DNA from: Nocardioides sp. Soil805
GTDB lineage: Bacteria > Actinomycetota > Actinomycetes > Propionibacteriales > Nocardioidaceae
DNA length: 64,000 nucleotides
Direction of reading: 5' to 3'
NCBI RefSeq assembly: GCF_001429625.1
Contig: NZ_LMSU01000004.1
Span: forward strand, 1-64,000
Positions 8,237 through 17,159 of the stretch are shown here, in pieces. Every line of letters starts with the position of its first letter. Positions within the stretch are counted from its first letter, which is position 1. The position numbers were made by a program, and so were the translations under genes. The notes beneath the pieces are model-generated. The model had not been told where the DNA came from and did not search any database. It saw nothing but the letters and a program-made list of their open reading frames with translations.

Positions 8237-8270
8237 CGGCCGGGCGCACGCATCGACGTGCGCCCGGCCG
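8237..8270 (+). terminator. 14-bp stem terminator
   Basis: A perfect 14-bp inverted repeat (8237-8250 with 8257-8270) and a 6-nt loop lie 17 bp after the stop at 8220. It separates the secreted-protein gene from the lipase-like gene at 8346. Confidence 0.8.
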
Positions 8271-8345
8271 CAGCCACCTCGCAGCACACCTCCAGCCGTC
8301 CGAGTGATCCTCGGTCGGCTTGCCACGCTCACGAAGGGGATATCC

Positions 8346-11300
8346 ATGCCGTTCACTCCACTGTCGCCTCGCCGCCCACTGTCGGGACTCACGACGGTCG
8401 TGGTGCTCGCGGCCGGCCTGCTGGCGGTGACCCCCGGCGCGACGTCGGGAGCCACGGGAGGCTCGGCCGCGCCGACCAATGCCTCCGTGGACGGCGTCAC
8501 CGTGCTCGGACGGTCCGGCGCCGCCGTGGCAGCCGGCGAGCAGGTCCCGCTCGAGTGGACCGTGGTGCCGCTCGAGCCCCTTGTGGCCGGCGGGTCGGCA
8601 GTGGGAGTCGCCATCAACGACGCGGGGCAGGTCGCCGGCAAGGTCGGAGTCGAGGGCGAGGGCGGCTGGACCTACCGGGCCGCGCGGTGGAACCGGGAGG
8701 GCGAGCTCGTCTTCGTCGGAGCCAGCGACACCGAGGCCGTGGCGATTAACGAACGTGGCGACATGGCCGGGACGAGGAGCGCCGCCGGCGTCTCGGAGGC
8801 CATGGTGTGGCTCGGTGACGAGGCGCAGCGACTGCCCGGTGGGACGCCGTACGTCGCGGGGCGAGCCACCGACATCAACGACAACCGGCTGGTGGTGGGG
8901 GTCGCGGCGCGCCCGGCCGGCGACGGGACCGGGCGGACCTTCCTGGACCCGGTCTCCTGGAACGCCAGCGCGACGTCCGAGATGACAGTGGTGGACTCGC
9001 GCACCAGCAGCACGGCGGGGCCGCCCACCGTCAACAACCACGACCAGGTCGTCTACAACGCGTGGGAGGAGATCCCAGGCGGCACCGGGGCGAACTCCTA
9101 TGCCTTCCTCCAGCAGGACGGGGAGGACAAGAAGCTCCCGTCGATCTACATGGGACAGGAGCTGCTCGACGACGGGTGGCTCATGGGGCAAGGCCGGACC
9201 GAGTCGTCCCGCAATCACATCTTCCTGACCTCGACGTCCGACACGCAGGTCCAGGTCGTCGCCTCGGGCAGCAGCTCGGTGGACTACTGGCCGGCGGCGA
9301 CGGGCACCAACGACCTCCACGACGTGGTGGCCAGCGGCCCCACGCTGGCGGCGAGCGTCTTCTGGAAGGGGCAGCAGCACGTCACCTTCGACGAGCTCAT
9401 GACCTCCGTGCCGGGCTACGAGGACGCCTCGGGCGGTGCACCGCACGACATCAACAACCATCGCGAGATCGTCTTCGACCGCTGGGTCGACGGCGCCCGT
9501 GCTCCCAGCGGCTTCCTGCTCCGGCCCGTCCTGCGCGCCGCGGAGATCCTCGGCGGTTCGATCCAGGTCCAGGACCGGATCGGTCGCTGGGTGGACGCGC
9601 CGCGTGGCGTGGTCGAGGGCACGTCCGCCCGGGTGCAGTTCTCCATCGGCAACCCCGACGTCGAGCCGCACGACGTCGAGGTTCAGATGGTGGACTCCAA
9701 CGGCCTCCCCCAGGGCGAGGAGTGGACGACGCGACTCGGGTCCGGCGAGGCGCGCACCGCGTCACTCGGCTTCGACACCGCTGACACCGCGTGGAGCTGG
9801 GAGGGGGGCGGCGTGCCCGCGGGCCCCATCGAGCTCTACCTGATCCTCAGGGCCGACGGGCAGTACATGCACAAGGCCCGCGTGCTCCTGCAGACGAGCC
9901 CGGTGCCCGTGGTGTTCGTGCCCGGCTTCAACGACGACCTCGCGGAGTTCGACACCTGGACCCAGCTGATGCGGGACGCACACCCCTGGTGGCGCGTCCA
10001 CACCGTGGGTGACGGCGACTACCCCGGGGCGGTCGACGGCGGATCGGCGTCGGCGTTGAACTTCTATCCGGCCGACGTCATGTACGACGCCCAGAACGTC
10101 GCCGACTACATCAGTGCCCTCCGGGACGAGAGCCTGGCGCCCCGGGTCGACCTCGTCGGCCACTCCACCGGAGGACTGGTGGGGCGCGCGTACATGTCCA
10201 AGCTGATGCCGTCCATCGACGGCACGCCCCTGCTCCGCAACATCGTGCTGCTGGGGACCGCCGACATCTCCGGCTCTCCCTGCGCGGACATGCTGCCGGT
10301 GCCGGCCATGACCCACCTGCGGACCGACTGGATCGACGACTTCAACAGCAGGGGAATGGCGGAGTTCCAGGGCGTGCGGCGTACGTCGATCGCGGGCACC
10401 ATCGAGCCCACGACGTGCGGCGCGGAACTGATCGGCGACGGTCTGGTGCCGGTCCGGAGCGTCGGGGAGTCCCACGCCGTGCAGCTGCCGGAGAGCGAGC
10501 ACACGCTCCTCGCCAACTGGGACGTCTTCCTGAGCGCCATCGCGCCGGTCATCATGCCCCGCTTCCCCTCGCCGGAGCGGGTGCCGAGCGCGGGTGGCGG
10601 TGCAGACGCATCGCGGTCCACGCTCCAAGCCGGGACCGGGCAAGAAGATGCCGTGCCGCCGCTGGTGCTGTCGGAGTCGGTGCTCGTCCAGTCAGGCCGG
10701 ACCTCCTTCGTCACCTTCGAGGCGGGTGCGGACGCGGACGGCGCGGGTGCCACGTTCGCCGCCCCTCCTGGCATCGGCGCCACCCTCATCTCGCCCGACG
10801 GCACGACCGTCGACGAGGTGACCCCCGAGCCCGGCGTGTCCGTCCGCTCCCTCGTCACCCCACCGGGCGCGGTCACACCGGGCACTTGGCGTGTCGTCCT
10901 CACCAACGAGACCGACACGTCAGCAGTGGCGGCGCTGATGGCCTACCTGCCGGGCTCCGACAGCGTCCTCACGGTCGACGCGACCGCTGGCGAGGACTCA
11001 CTGACCCTGCACGCCGACTTCACGAACGCCGGAACAGCCGTCACGCCGGCGACCGTGACCGCCAGGCTGATGAAGGGCGACCAGTCGCGCACCGTGGTCC
11101 TCGAGCCCGACTCGGCCGGAGGGTGGTCGACCACGGTTCAGGGGCTGGCCCACGGCGACTACCTGAGTGTGCTGCGCGCCGAGGCCGGTGAGCTCGTACG
11201 CTTCGCCACGGCGGCCGCCACGGTCGGCGAGGTGCCGCGCGACACCTCGGCGCCGGTGGTCACCGCCACCGTCACCGCCCCGGACTCCGGCGAGTGGCAC

Positions 11301-12101
11301 CGTGACCGGGCGGTCGCCACCCTGGAGGCGCAGGACACCGGCCCGGGCGCGTCCGGAGTCGACACGATCACCTGGCAGCTGAGCGACCCCGCGACCGGGC
11401 AGTACGACTCGGGGAGCACCCTCGACTCCGCCGTCCGGGTCCCGGTGACCCGATCCGGGACGACACGGCTGCAGTGGCAGGTCACGGACAAGGCGGGGAA
11501 CACCGCCAGGTCCGGCGACGCCGGTGTCACCGTGCGGGTGGACACCGGGGCGCCCACCATCACGCTGAGCGACGACGTGGGCGCCGTCGACGGCCGATCG
11601 TTCGAGCAGGGGGCGCGGACCGTGCTCCGGCTCGACTGCGCGGACGACCAGTCGGGCATCGGCACCTGCGGCGGCGACCTGGTCACCGGGGGACTGCTGC
11701 CCACGAGCAGCCCTGGTCAGCACACCGTGACCGTGCGCGCCACGGACCGGGTCGGCCACACCAGCGTCGCCACCGTCAGCTACGTCGTGACCACCGCTCC
11801 GAGCACCATGCTCGCGCCCTCGCGGATGCTGGGCCGGGTGACGAAGGTGACCCGCATGGGCAGGGTGGTTGGACTTCTAGTCACCGGCACCGTGCGCTCC
11901 ACCGCACCCGTGACAGGGCAGGCCGAGGTCCTGAACGGGCGTCGACTCGTGCGAACGCTCACGGTCCAACGCTCCGGACGTGTGCGCACACTTCTGCGGG
12001 GCCTGAAGCCCGGGAAGCACCGCATCACGGTCCGCTACCTCGGTTCGCCGACCGTCGTGCCCTCCCGCCGCACGTGGGTGGTGAAGGTTCCGCGCCGCTG
12101 A
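8346..12101 (+). CDS. Large secreted HAF-repeat / lipase-like hydrolase / Ig-like protein
   Basis: A 1251-residue exported protein with a signal peptide (TTVVVLAAGLLAVTPG). Residues of about 75-410 hold spaced repeats such as VAINDAGQVAGKV, AVAINERGDMAG and ATDINDNRLVVGV. These match the HAF / probable extracellular repeat and may fold as a propeller. Next comes an alpha/beta hydrolase of about residues 520-740 that begins PVVFVPGFNDD and carries the nucleophile elbow GHSTGG (Ser607). Later glycine-asparagine and DGLVPVRS plus SEHTLL could supply the acid and histidine. The last 450 residues are Ig-like modules with a DTGAPTITL-type boundary and a basic tail. It is likely a surface-acting esterase. 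A GAAGGGG site supports the ATG at 8346. Confidence 0.75.
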   Translation: MPFTPLSPRRPLSGLTTVVVLAAGLLAVTPGATSGATGGSAAPTNASVDGVTVLGRSGAAVAAGEQVPLEWTVVPLEPLVAGGSAVGVAINDAGQVAGKVGVEGEGGWTYRAARWNREGELVFVGASDTEAVAINERGDMAGTRSAAGVSEAMVWLGDEAQRLPGGTPYVAGRATDINDNRLVVGVAARPAGDGTGRTFLDPVSWNASATSEMTVVDSRTSSTAGPPTVNNHDQVVYNAWEEIPGGTGANSYAFLQQDGEDKKLPSIYMGQELLDDGWLMGQGRTESSRNHIFLTSTSDTQVQVVASGSSSVDYWPAATGTNDLHDVVASGPTLAASVFWKGQQHVTFDELMTSVPGYEDASGGAPHDINNHREIVFDRWVDGARAPSGFLLRPVLRAAEILGGSIQVQDRIGRWVDAPRGVVEGTSARVQFSIGNPDVEPHDVEVQMVDSNGLPQGEEWTTRLGSGEARTASLGFDTADTAWSWEGGGVPAGPIELYLILRADGQYMHKARVLLQTSPVPVVFVPGFNDDLAEFDTWTQLMRDAHPWWRVHTVGDGDYPGAVDGGSASALNFYPADVMYDAQNVADYISALRDESLAPRVDLVGHSTGGLVGRAYMSKLMPSIDGTPLLRNIVLLGTADISGSPCADMLPVPAMTHLRTDWIDDFNSRGMAEFQGVRRTSIAGTIEPTTCGAELIGDGLVPVRSVGESHAVQLPESEHTLLANWDVFLSAIAPVIMPRFPSPERVPSAGGGADASRSTLQAGTGQEDAVPPLVLSESVLVQSGRTSFVTFEAGADADGAGATFAAPPGIGATLISPDGTTVDEVTPEPGVSVRSLVTPPGAVTPGTWRVVLTNETDTSAVAALMAYLPGSDSVLTVDATAGEDSLTLHADFTNAGTAVTPATVTARLMKGDQSRTVVLEPDSAGGWSTTVQGLAHGDYLSVLRAEAGELVRFATAAATVGEVPRDTSAPVVTATVTAPDSGEWHRDRAVATLEAQDTGPGASGVDTITWQLSDPATGQYDSGSTLDSAVRVPVTRSGTTRLQWQVTDKAGNTARSGDAGVTVRVDTGAPTITLSDDVGAVDGRSFEQGARTVLRLDCADDQSGIGTCGGDLVTGGLLPTSSPGQHTVTVRATDRVGHTSVATVSYVVTTAPSTMLAPSRMLGRVTKVTRMGRVVGLLVTGTVRSTAPVTGQAEVLNGRRLVRTLTVQRSGRVRTLLRGLKPGKHRITVRYLGSPTVVPSRRTWVVKVPRR

Positions 12102-12230
12102 GCAGCGCCGTTCGAGGCGGGTCGCCCCAGCGACCTCCCAGCGCCGTCGCACGCCGTGCCTGCATCGTGCGTACATGGACCTGAGCAGCCGGATCCCCAC
12201 CCGTCCCCGCCACGGGAGCGGAACGCCGTC

Positions 12231-12656
12231 GTGAAGGTGGCGTCGCCGGACGAGGTCACCTGGCGAGTGACACGGCGCTGGGTTCCCTGGCGCCGACGGA
12301 TCCGGGACACGACCGATCGGTTGCCACATCTGCCGGACGGTGGGATCGGCGACGATCCGATCAGCATGATCATCGGGCTGCTCCTCCTGATCGCGATGCT
12401 GCCGTTCCTGCTACTCATGCTCGTTGCCGGCCTGGAGATGGTGCTGATCCTGCTGGTCATGCCCTTCGCGGTCCTCGGGCGGGTCGTGGTCGGTCGCCGC
12501 TGGACCGTCGAGGTCCGGTGCGGCTGGGAGCCCCACAGTGAGGAACAGGTGGGCAGCTGGCATCACGCCGGACTGCGCATCCACGAGGTCGCCCGGGAGA
12601 TCCAGCGCGGCCAAGTACCGCAGCGGACCCTGGGAACACCGCCACGAGAGCCGTGA
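12231..12656 (+). CDS. Small membrane protein of unknown function
   Basis: A 141-residue product with an Arg/Trp-rich N-terminus (TRRWVPWRRRIRD) and a long hydrophobic stretch of two close membrane segments (about residues 45-85, IGLLLLIAMLPFLLLML then MVLILLVMPFAVLG). After these comes a soluble tail with VEVRCGWEPHSEEQ and HEVAREIQRG. No enzyme motif is visible. The GTG at 12231 gives this layout; upstream codons in the frame look non-coding. The gene stands alone between the lipase-like gene and a gene-poor stretch. Confidence 0.6.
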   Translation: MKVASPDEVTWRVTRRWVPWRRRIRDTTDRLPHLPDGGIGDDPISMIIGLLLLIAMLPFLLLMLVAGLEMVLILLVMPFAVLGRVVVGRRWTVEVRCGWEPHSEEQVGSWHHAGLRIHEVAREIQRGQVPQRTLGTPPREP

Positions 12657-13120
12657 CGTCGAGCAGTCGCCGGCTCATGCAGCGGCGAGGCTCAGGTGCC
12701 AGACATGAACAGCTCGAGCCCGGACTCCGCCCCGGGACGGTGAGTTGATGAAGGGGTGGGCACCTCTTCGGGCGTCGACCGCTGTGACTGAGAAGGATGG
12801 CGTCCGCGACAATCGGCGGCCACGCTCACTCCGGCGCCCGAAAGCACTAGGCGAGTCGATGCCATTCCTCTCGAGCGATCAGCAGGTACCCAGGCTCGGG
12901 GGTGTCGCCGACGACCGCCCGGAGTCGTCCGATCAGGTCCAGTGGGCTCTCATCCGTCAACAGCTTTGAGCTCGCAGGGCTCGCAGCCGTCGCCACCGGT
13001 CCATGGCCGTGTCGGTCTCTGCCTCGAAGTGACGGGCCCGCGCGCGTCAGACATCGCATCGATCGCGTCGCCCGACCACGCAAGCACCATCCGGTCGGGA
13101 GGACCGAGGGAGGTCGATCG
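12657..13120. other. Gene-poor stretch with possible remnants
   Basis: No convincing complete gene. On the minus strand a frame ending at 12847 encodes LIGRLRAVVGDTPEPG and then LLIAREEWHRLA, which looks like the tail of a real protein, but its upstream part reads as shadow sequence. I take this as debris next to the decayed TetR gene rather than a live gene. Confidence 0.35.
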
Positions 13121-13573
13121 CTACCCGACCGGATGGCGAACAGCCTCGTCGGGGGGCTCAAGGCTGCATGCGCAGGGGGATCGTGGGGGGCCTCCCTGCA
13201 CAGACAGCGTGATTGAAGCCGCTGGAGTGATGCTGCGGGTCGGCTGCGGCGTCGCCTGGACGAGCGACACCGCTACGTCACACGACGGGACGGCACAGGG
13301 GATTCGCCAGCTCGACGAGGTTGGTGCGCCTCGGTCCAGCTGGCCGTCCTGCTCGACCTGCAGCAGGACAGCCGCAGCCACCCCTGCAAGCCTGGCGCAG
13401 GACCAGTTCAAGAGGTCAACCTTGCTGCCGAGGTATCCGTACAGCCGCTTCTTGTTGACCCCGGCCCTTGCGGCGATGCGGTTCGCCCGGCCACCGGCAT
13501 ATCCGTGCCCGGCGAACTCCTCAACGGCGGCGTCCATCAGCATCCGTTTCGTCCGGTCGGTGTCCCAGGCCAT
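13121..13573 (-). pseudogene. TetR-family regulator, N-terminal HTH intact, remainder decayed
   Basis: The first 55 residues are a good TetR DNA-binding domain: MLMDAAVEEFAGHGYAG, then RIAARAGVNKKRLYGYLGSK, the usual helix-turn-helix with the following helix. From about residue 60 on the sequence loses the helical pattern of a ligand-binding domain and reads like out-of-frame DNA. The ORF totals 151 residues against about 190-200 for the family. It is probably a truncated or frameshifted regulator. It sits immediately outside the mobile-element block, with a palindrome just upstream of its start. Confidence 0.55.
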
Positions 13574-13594
13574 GAAAAGCAGTACGGACGTTTC

Positions 13595-13608
13595 CAACCG
13601 TATGGTTG
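13595..13608. promoter_or_regulatory. Candidate TetR operator
   Basis: An inverted repeat with 5-bp arms (CAACC and GGTTG) and a 4-bp spacer lies 22 bp upstream of the decayed TetR start at 13573. Its form and place are those of an autoregulatory TetR operator. Confidence 0.45.
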
Positions 13609-13690
13609 CACTGGACGTTTCGCCGCTGATCTCAGTGCGCTCACTGTGGGCGAGGCACTACTTGCGGGTTTCGCGGCACACCGCAGCGGA

Positions 13691-15145
13691 TCAGACGGAT
13701 CGGCCAAGGGGCAAGGCAGCTACGACGAAGCCCTGAGCCTGCTGCCCCCAGAGCCGACGCGTCTCGCATGAGGCCTGGATAGCGGCCTGCTCGATCGCGG
13801 CGACTCCACGCTCGAGCTCGTCGGGATCGTTGGCGCTGACGGCAACGAGACCGGTGCACCGTAGGACGCCGTGGCCAGCTGTGAGGTCGGCTTCCTGCTG
13901 AAGCACGTCCTGGTACTCCGCCGACTGCTGTGCATCTTCGATCTGACCGATCCGCTGCCGCTGGGCCGCGTCGGAGATGTACTCGGTCTTCTTCTTGCGG
14001 ATGTCGCGGGCGGCGCGGTCTGTGCGTATCGGCGTGTAGAGCAGAGTGAAGGTCCGCCGGATGCCAGACGAGAGCAGCAGGGGCGCGAGGAAGCCCGGGA
14101 ATACGAGCGACCGCGGCCATTCGCTGATCCAGAGGACGCAATGGTGCGCGGAGTCGCTGCGCAGACTGCCCCATGACTCTGTGACGGCGACCGGTCCTGC
14201 GGTCGCGAGGTTGCGACCCAGGTCGCCGTGGCGCTCAAGCGCCCCGGCGACCGCGGGGTCGTACGCCGACCGCAGGATCAGCGCCAGGTCTCCAGGGCCG
14301 AGCCAGCCACTAGGGGAGAGGTCCGCCGATCGCAGGGCAGCGAGGAGTGTGGTCATCTCTTGGCGGAGTACGGTCGCGGCGCCCTTCATCCCGCCTCCGG
14401 CCGCCCGGGAGGCTCGGCCGGCGACCTTCATGTCGAGCGAGATCGAGATGGTGCTGGCGTGCTGCTCACCGGCGGGTCCAGCGCGCTCGATCAACTCGGC
14501 GTACGTCGTCGACGCCCAGGTCGAGTCATGGTTGCCATGGCTGTCCCACCATTGGGCGAGGCCTCTCCCGGAGTCGGGAAGGGTGCGCTCCATGACCTGC
14601 ACCGACGCGATGCGCCCCGATCGGCATGCCGTGGCGAGCACGCGTCCCCAGGAGACGACACGTCGCTCCTGCTCGGCGGGGTCCAGGAGCACGAAAGCGG
14701 GGTGGGATACGAAAGTGACGGCGGTCAGGGTCGCTGCGTGGGGGTCGTGGATCATGACGGCGCCGGTCTCGGGATCGAGCCACTGACGGAGCCGAGCAGC
14801 GTCCCCGGGCAGCGCGAGGGTCCCGGCGGGCCGTGGCTTGACGATACGGCGGCGATAGATCAACTGTCCGCCGGCGGAGCGCCACAGCCAACGGGCTCCG
14901 ATCGGCGCCCACTCGATGAGCTTGCGACCTCCGACCCCCACGAACGCGAACACAGCGCAGATCCCGACGACGGGGAAGGCGATGACGACTTCACCGGCGT
15001 ACAACCCGAGAATCAGGCTGGCGGCACCGATGCCAGCCATGACGAGCTGCAGCCCGGACAGCCCAAGAAGCACGCCGCGACGGCTGAGCCTAGAGAACTT
15101 CACCGGCGCGAGATGTGGCTCGGAGGCATTGCTGGCGCTCATCAC
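13691..15145 (-). CDS. SCO6880-family conjugation protein
   Basis: The 484-residue product has two N-terminal membrane segments (VLLGLSGLQLVMAGIGAA, then VVIAFPVVGICAVFAF) followed by a long soluble part. It includes the stretches VKFSRLSRRGVLLG at the start and RRLWGQQAQGFVVAALPLGR at the end, both typical of the SCO6880 family. This family is found next to VirB4-type ATPases in actinobacterial integrative elements and is thought to be a membrane scaffold for the transfer channel. Here the expected VirB4 and VirD4 genes do not follow; the block stops at this gene and a decayed regulator comes next. It lies 3 bp after the TrbL-like gene. Confidence 0.8.
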   Translation of the reverse strand: MMSASNASEPHLAPVKFSRLSRRGVLLGLSGLQLVMAGIGAASLILGLYAGEVVIAFPVVGICAVFAFVGVGGRKLIEWAPIGARWLWRSAGGQLIYRRRIVKPRPAGTLALPGDAARLRQWLDPETGAVMIHDPHAATLTAVTFVSHPAFVLLDPAEQERRVVSWGRVLATACRSGRIASVQVMERTLPDSGRGLAQWWDSHGNHDSTWASTTYAELIERAGPAGEQHASTISISLDMKVAGRASRAAGGGMKGAATVLRQEMTTLLAALRSADLSPSGWLGPGDLALILRSAYDPAVAGALERHGDLGRNLATAGPVAVTESWGSLRSDSAHHCVLWISEWPRSLVFPGFLAPLLLSSGIRRTFTLLYTPIRTDRAARDIRKKKTEYISDAAQRQRIGQIEDAQQSAEYQDVLQQEADLTAGHGVLRCTGLVAVSANDPDELERGVAAIEQAAIQASCETRRLWGQQAQGFVVAALPLGRSV

Positions 15146-15148
15146 CGG

Positions 15149-16438
15149 TCACTTCCTGGTCGCCTTGCCGGACATTTCCGAGTCCGCAACGTGGGGCGGC
15201 AGCGATGTCGGCTCCGCGGGCTGGCTGGCGTTGGCATGCCCATTGGCCTGGACCGCGACGAAGCTGCCGAGGCGCGGTCCCGCGGCAGCCGCTTCCTTTG
15301 TGACCACCGCCCCGGCGGCCACAGCGCCACCAGCGGCCGCTGCGCCCGTCAACCCACCGGTGCCGGCGCTCGCGCCGCCACCACCCCCAGCCCCGCCGCC
15401 GCCCCATCCTGACGGAGCGCCTCGCGAGGCGACACCGGCGGTCGGCGTACCTCCGTCGGAACCGCCGCCTCCGAGGACCTTGGTGGGCTCACTGCCGGTG
15501 CGGCGTGAGAGAGGGATCGGCATCGGTCTGTTGAGTGATGCTTTGGCCTCCTGTTCGGCCGACATCGCGTGGTACATGTCGAAGCCCATGAAGGCGATGG
15601 CCTTGTAGGTCAGGTACGGCGCAAACCCAGCCATCAGCATCAGCACGACGCCGGCCATCGGCTGGCTGACGGACTCCAGGTCCGCGTCGATGGGAGCCGA
15701 CACCTGAGCGGTGGCGAGCAGGAAGATCACCACCAGGACGACCTTCGAAAGGATCATGGCAATGACGAAGGTCGCCCAGCGGTTGACCCAGGTGCGGGTG
15801 TGGTCCCAGCTTGATCCCGCCAGTGCGATAGGCGCGAACACGATCGCGATGAGCAGCAGGGCCTTGCGGACCAGGAGGCTGATCCAGACCACCATCGCCC
15901 CGACGATGGCGAGGCTGGCAAGGAAGATCGTCAGGATCGCCCCGGCCCCGGGAGCGGCGAGGTTGATGGCGCCGAGCCCGGCGGCGAGCACGGCGACCTT
16001 GTCGCCCATCTCGTTCATGTTCGTACCGGCGGCGTTGACGATGCCGATGCAGAGCTGATCGGTGATCTCGAGCGCAGTGCCAACGAGTGCGAGGGCGACG
16101 AAGGAGCCAAGGATGGATTTCGCGAGCCCCAGCGCGGCCCTGGAGAGCGCGGCCGGTTCGCGGCGGATCTTGCCGCCGATGACCTGGAGCATGAAGAAGG
16201 CGAGCATCACGAAGACCCCGACGCCGAACATGATGTTGTAGACCTTCGTGTACTCGCCGCCGGTCACGTCGAGGTACGTCGTGGTGCCGATAACCGTCCA
16301 GACGGACGTGAACATCCACTCGGCCGCGCCGCCCATGCCCTGAGCAAGCCAGTCGAACGGCGCGGTCACTACCGCGCCGGCCGCGTCGCCGGCGGCGTTA
16401 CAGACCTCGTGGATCACCGGGACATCGCAGACACCCAT
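15149..16438 (-). CDS. TrbL/VirB6-like conjugal transfer membrane protein
   Basis: A 429-residue protein with seven or eight membrane segments between about residues 60 and 300, including GVFVMLAFFMLQVIGG and VAVLAAGLGAINLAAPG. A glycine-, serine- and alanine-rich cytoplasmic tail of about 110 residues follows. The motif MVVWISLLVRKALLLIAIVFAPIALAG, seen in parts here, is characteristic of TrbL/VirB6 inner-membrane channel proteins. The ATG at 16436-16438 was chosen because upstream codons lack a membrane-protein pattern, and it lies 11 bp after the small pilin-like gene. It is probably the DNA-passage pore. Confidence 0.8.
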   Translation of the reverse strand: MGVCDVPVIHEVCNAAGDAAGAVVTAPFDWLAQGMGGAAEWMFTSVWTVIGTTTYLDVTGGEYTKVYNIMFGVGVFVMLAFFMLQVIGGKIRREPAALSRAALGLAKSILGSFVALALVGTALEITDQLCIGIVNAAGTNMNEMGDKVAVLAAGLGAINLAAPGAGAILTIFLASLAIVGAMVVWISLLVRKALLLIAIVFAPIALAGSSWDHTRTWVNRWATFVIAMILSKVVLVVIFLLATAQVSAPIDADLESVSQPMAGVVLMLMAGFAPYLTYKAIAFMGFDMYHAMSAEQEAKASLNRPMPIPLSRRTGSEPTKVLGGGGSDGGTPTAGVASRGAPSGWGGGGAGGGGGASAGTGGLTGAAAAGGAVAAGAVVTKEAAAAGPRLGSFVAVQANGHANASQPAEPTSLPPHVADSEMSGKATRK

Positions 16439-16449
16439 GACGATCTCCC

Positions 16450-16755
16450 TCAGACTTGCTGGCCGACGTTCCAGAAGAAGTTCACGAGCGTCACCGAGGC
16501 GCCGCAGACGATCGCGGCTCCGAGGGCGACGAGTACGCCGAGCTTGCCGCGGCCCGCGAGGTGGGGATTGCTGGAGTTCGCGCCGAGCGCCCACACGATC
16601 GCGGAGATGATCAGGGCGAGTACGGCGAGGATCAGCCCGACCGTCATCGAGGCGCCGACGATCTGCTTGAGCTCGCCGATCCCAGGCAGACCGTTGGAGT
16701 TCGGGTCGATCTGGATGTCGAGGGGGAGCAGGAGGGCTGGTGGGGGAAGGTTCAT
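16450..16755 (-). CDS. Small two-helix membrane protein (VirB2/pilin-like, DUF6112-type)
   Basis: A 101-residue product with two hydrophobic helices (ASMTVGLILAVLALIISAIV and LGVLVALGAAIVCGASVTLV) joined by a short basic loop with a glycine. This is the architecture of VirB2/TrbC pilins and of the DUF6112-type proteins next to them in actinobacterial elements. The N-terminal leader PPPALLLPLDIQIDPN has no classical signal peptide. A paralogue of the same layout follows at 16788-17159, so the pair may form a two-subunit filament or channel ring. Confidence 0.7.
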   Translation of the reverse strand: MNLPPPALLLPLDIQIDPNSNGLPGIGELKQIVGASMTVGLILAVLALIISAIVWALGANSSNPHLAGRGKLGVLVALGAAIVCGASVTLVNFFWNVGQQV

Positions 16756-16787
16756 CGGATCTACTCCTGACGTCGTGAGCGGACGTC

Positions 16788-17159
16788 CTACAGGTGCGGC
16801 CCGATGTCCAGCAGCCAGTTGGCCCAGGTGAGCGCGGCGCCCGTGAGGGTCGCGCCGCCGATCGCGACGAAGCAGCCTAGCTTGGCCTTCTGGGCGGTGT
16901 GCCAGCCGCCTGAGCTGGACGCCATCGCCCAGGCAATTGCAGAGACGACGAGCATGAGTACGGCGATCACGAGGCCGTACGTCAGCAGAGCGCCGACGAT
17001 GGCCCGCAGGTCACCGGCGGCGCCGACTGCGCCGAAGTCCGGACCAACTTCAGCCCGGATCAGATCGCGTGGGCTCACGCTGATCAGGTGCGCGGCGGCG
17101 ACCGAGCGCAGCTGGCATGTCGGGCCCTCCGACCCGACGACCACCTCTTCGGCTGTCAA
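16788..17159 (-). CDS. Second small two-helix membrane protein (pilin-like, paralogue of 16450-16755)
   Basis: About 123 residues with two membrane helices (LRAIVGALLTYGLVIAVLML and LGCFVAIGGATLTGAALTWA), mirroring the neighbouring 101-residue protein: both have a Gly-rich second helix after a basic AKLG or GKLG loop. No ATG is available. A TTG at 17157-17159 overlaps the stop of the upstream hydrolase gene as TTGA and is the most economical start; a GTG at 17144 is an alternative. It is part of the same leftward operon. Confidence 0.65.
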   Translation of the reverse strand: MTAEEVVVGSEGPTCQLRSVAAAHLISVSPRDLIRAEVGPDFGAVGAAGDLRAIVGALLTYGLVIAVLMLVVSAIAWAMASSSGGWHTAQKAKLGCFVAIGGATLTGAALTWANWLLDIGPHL

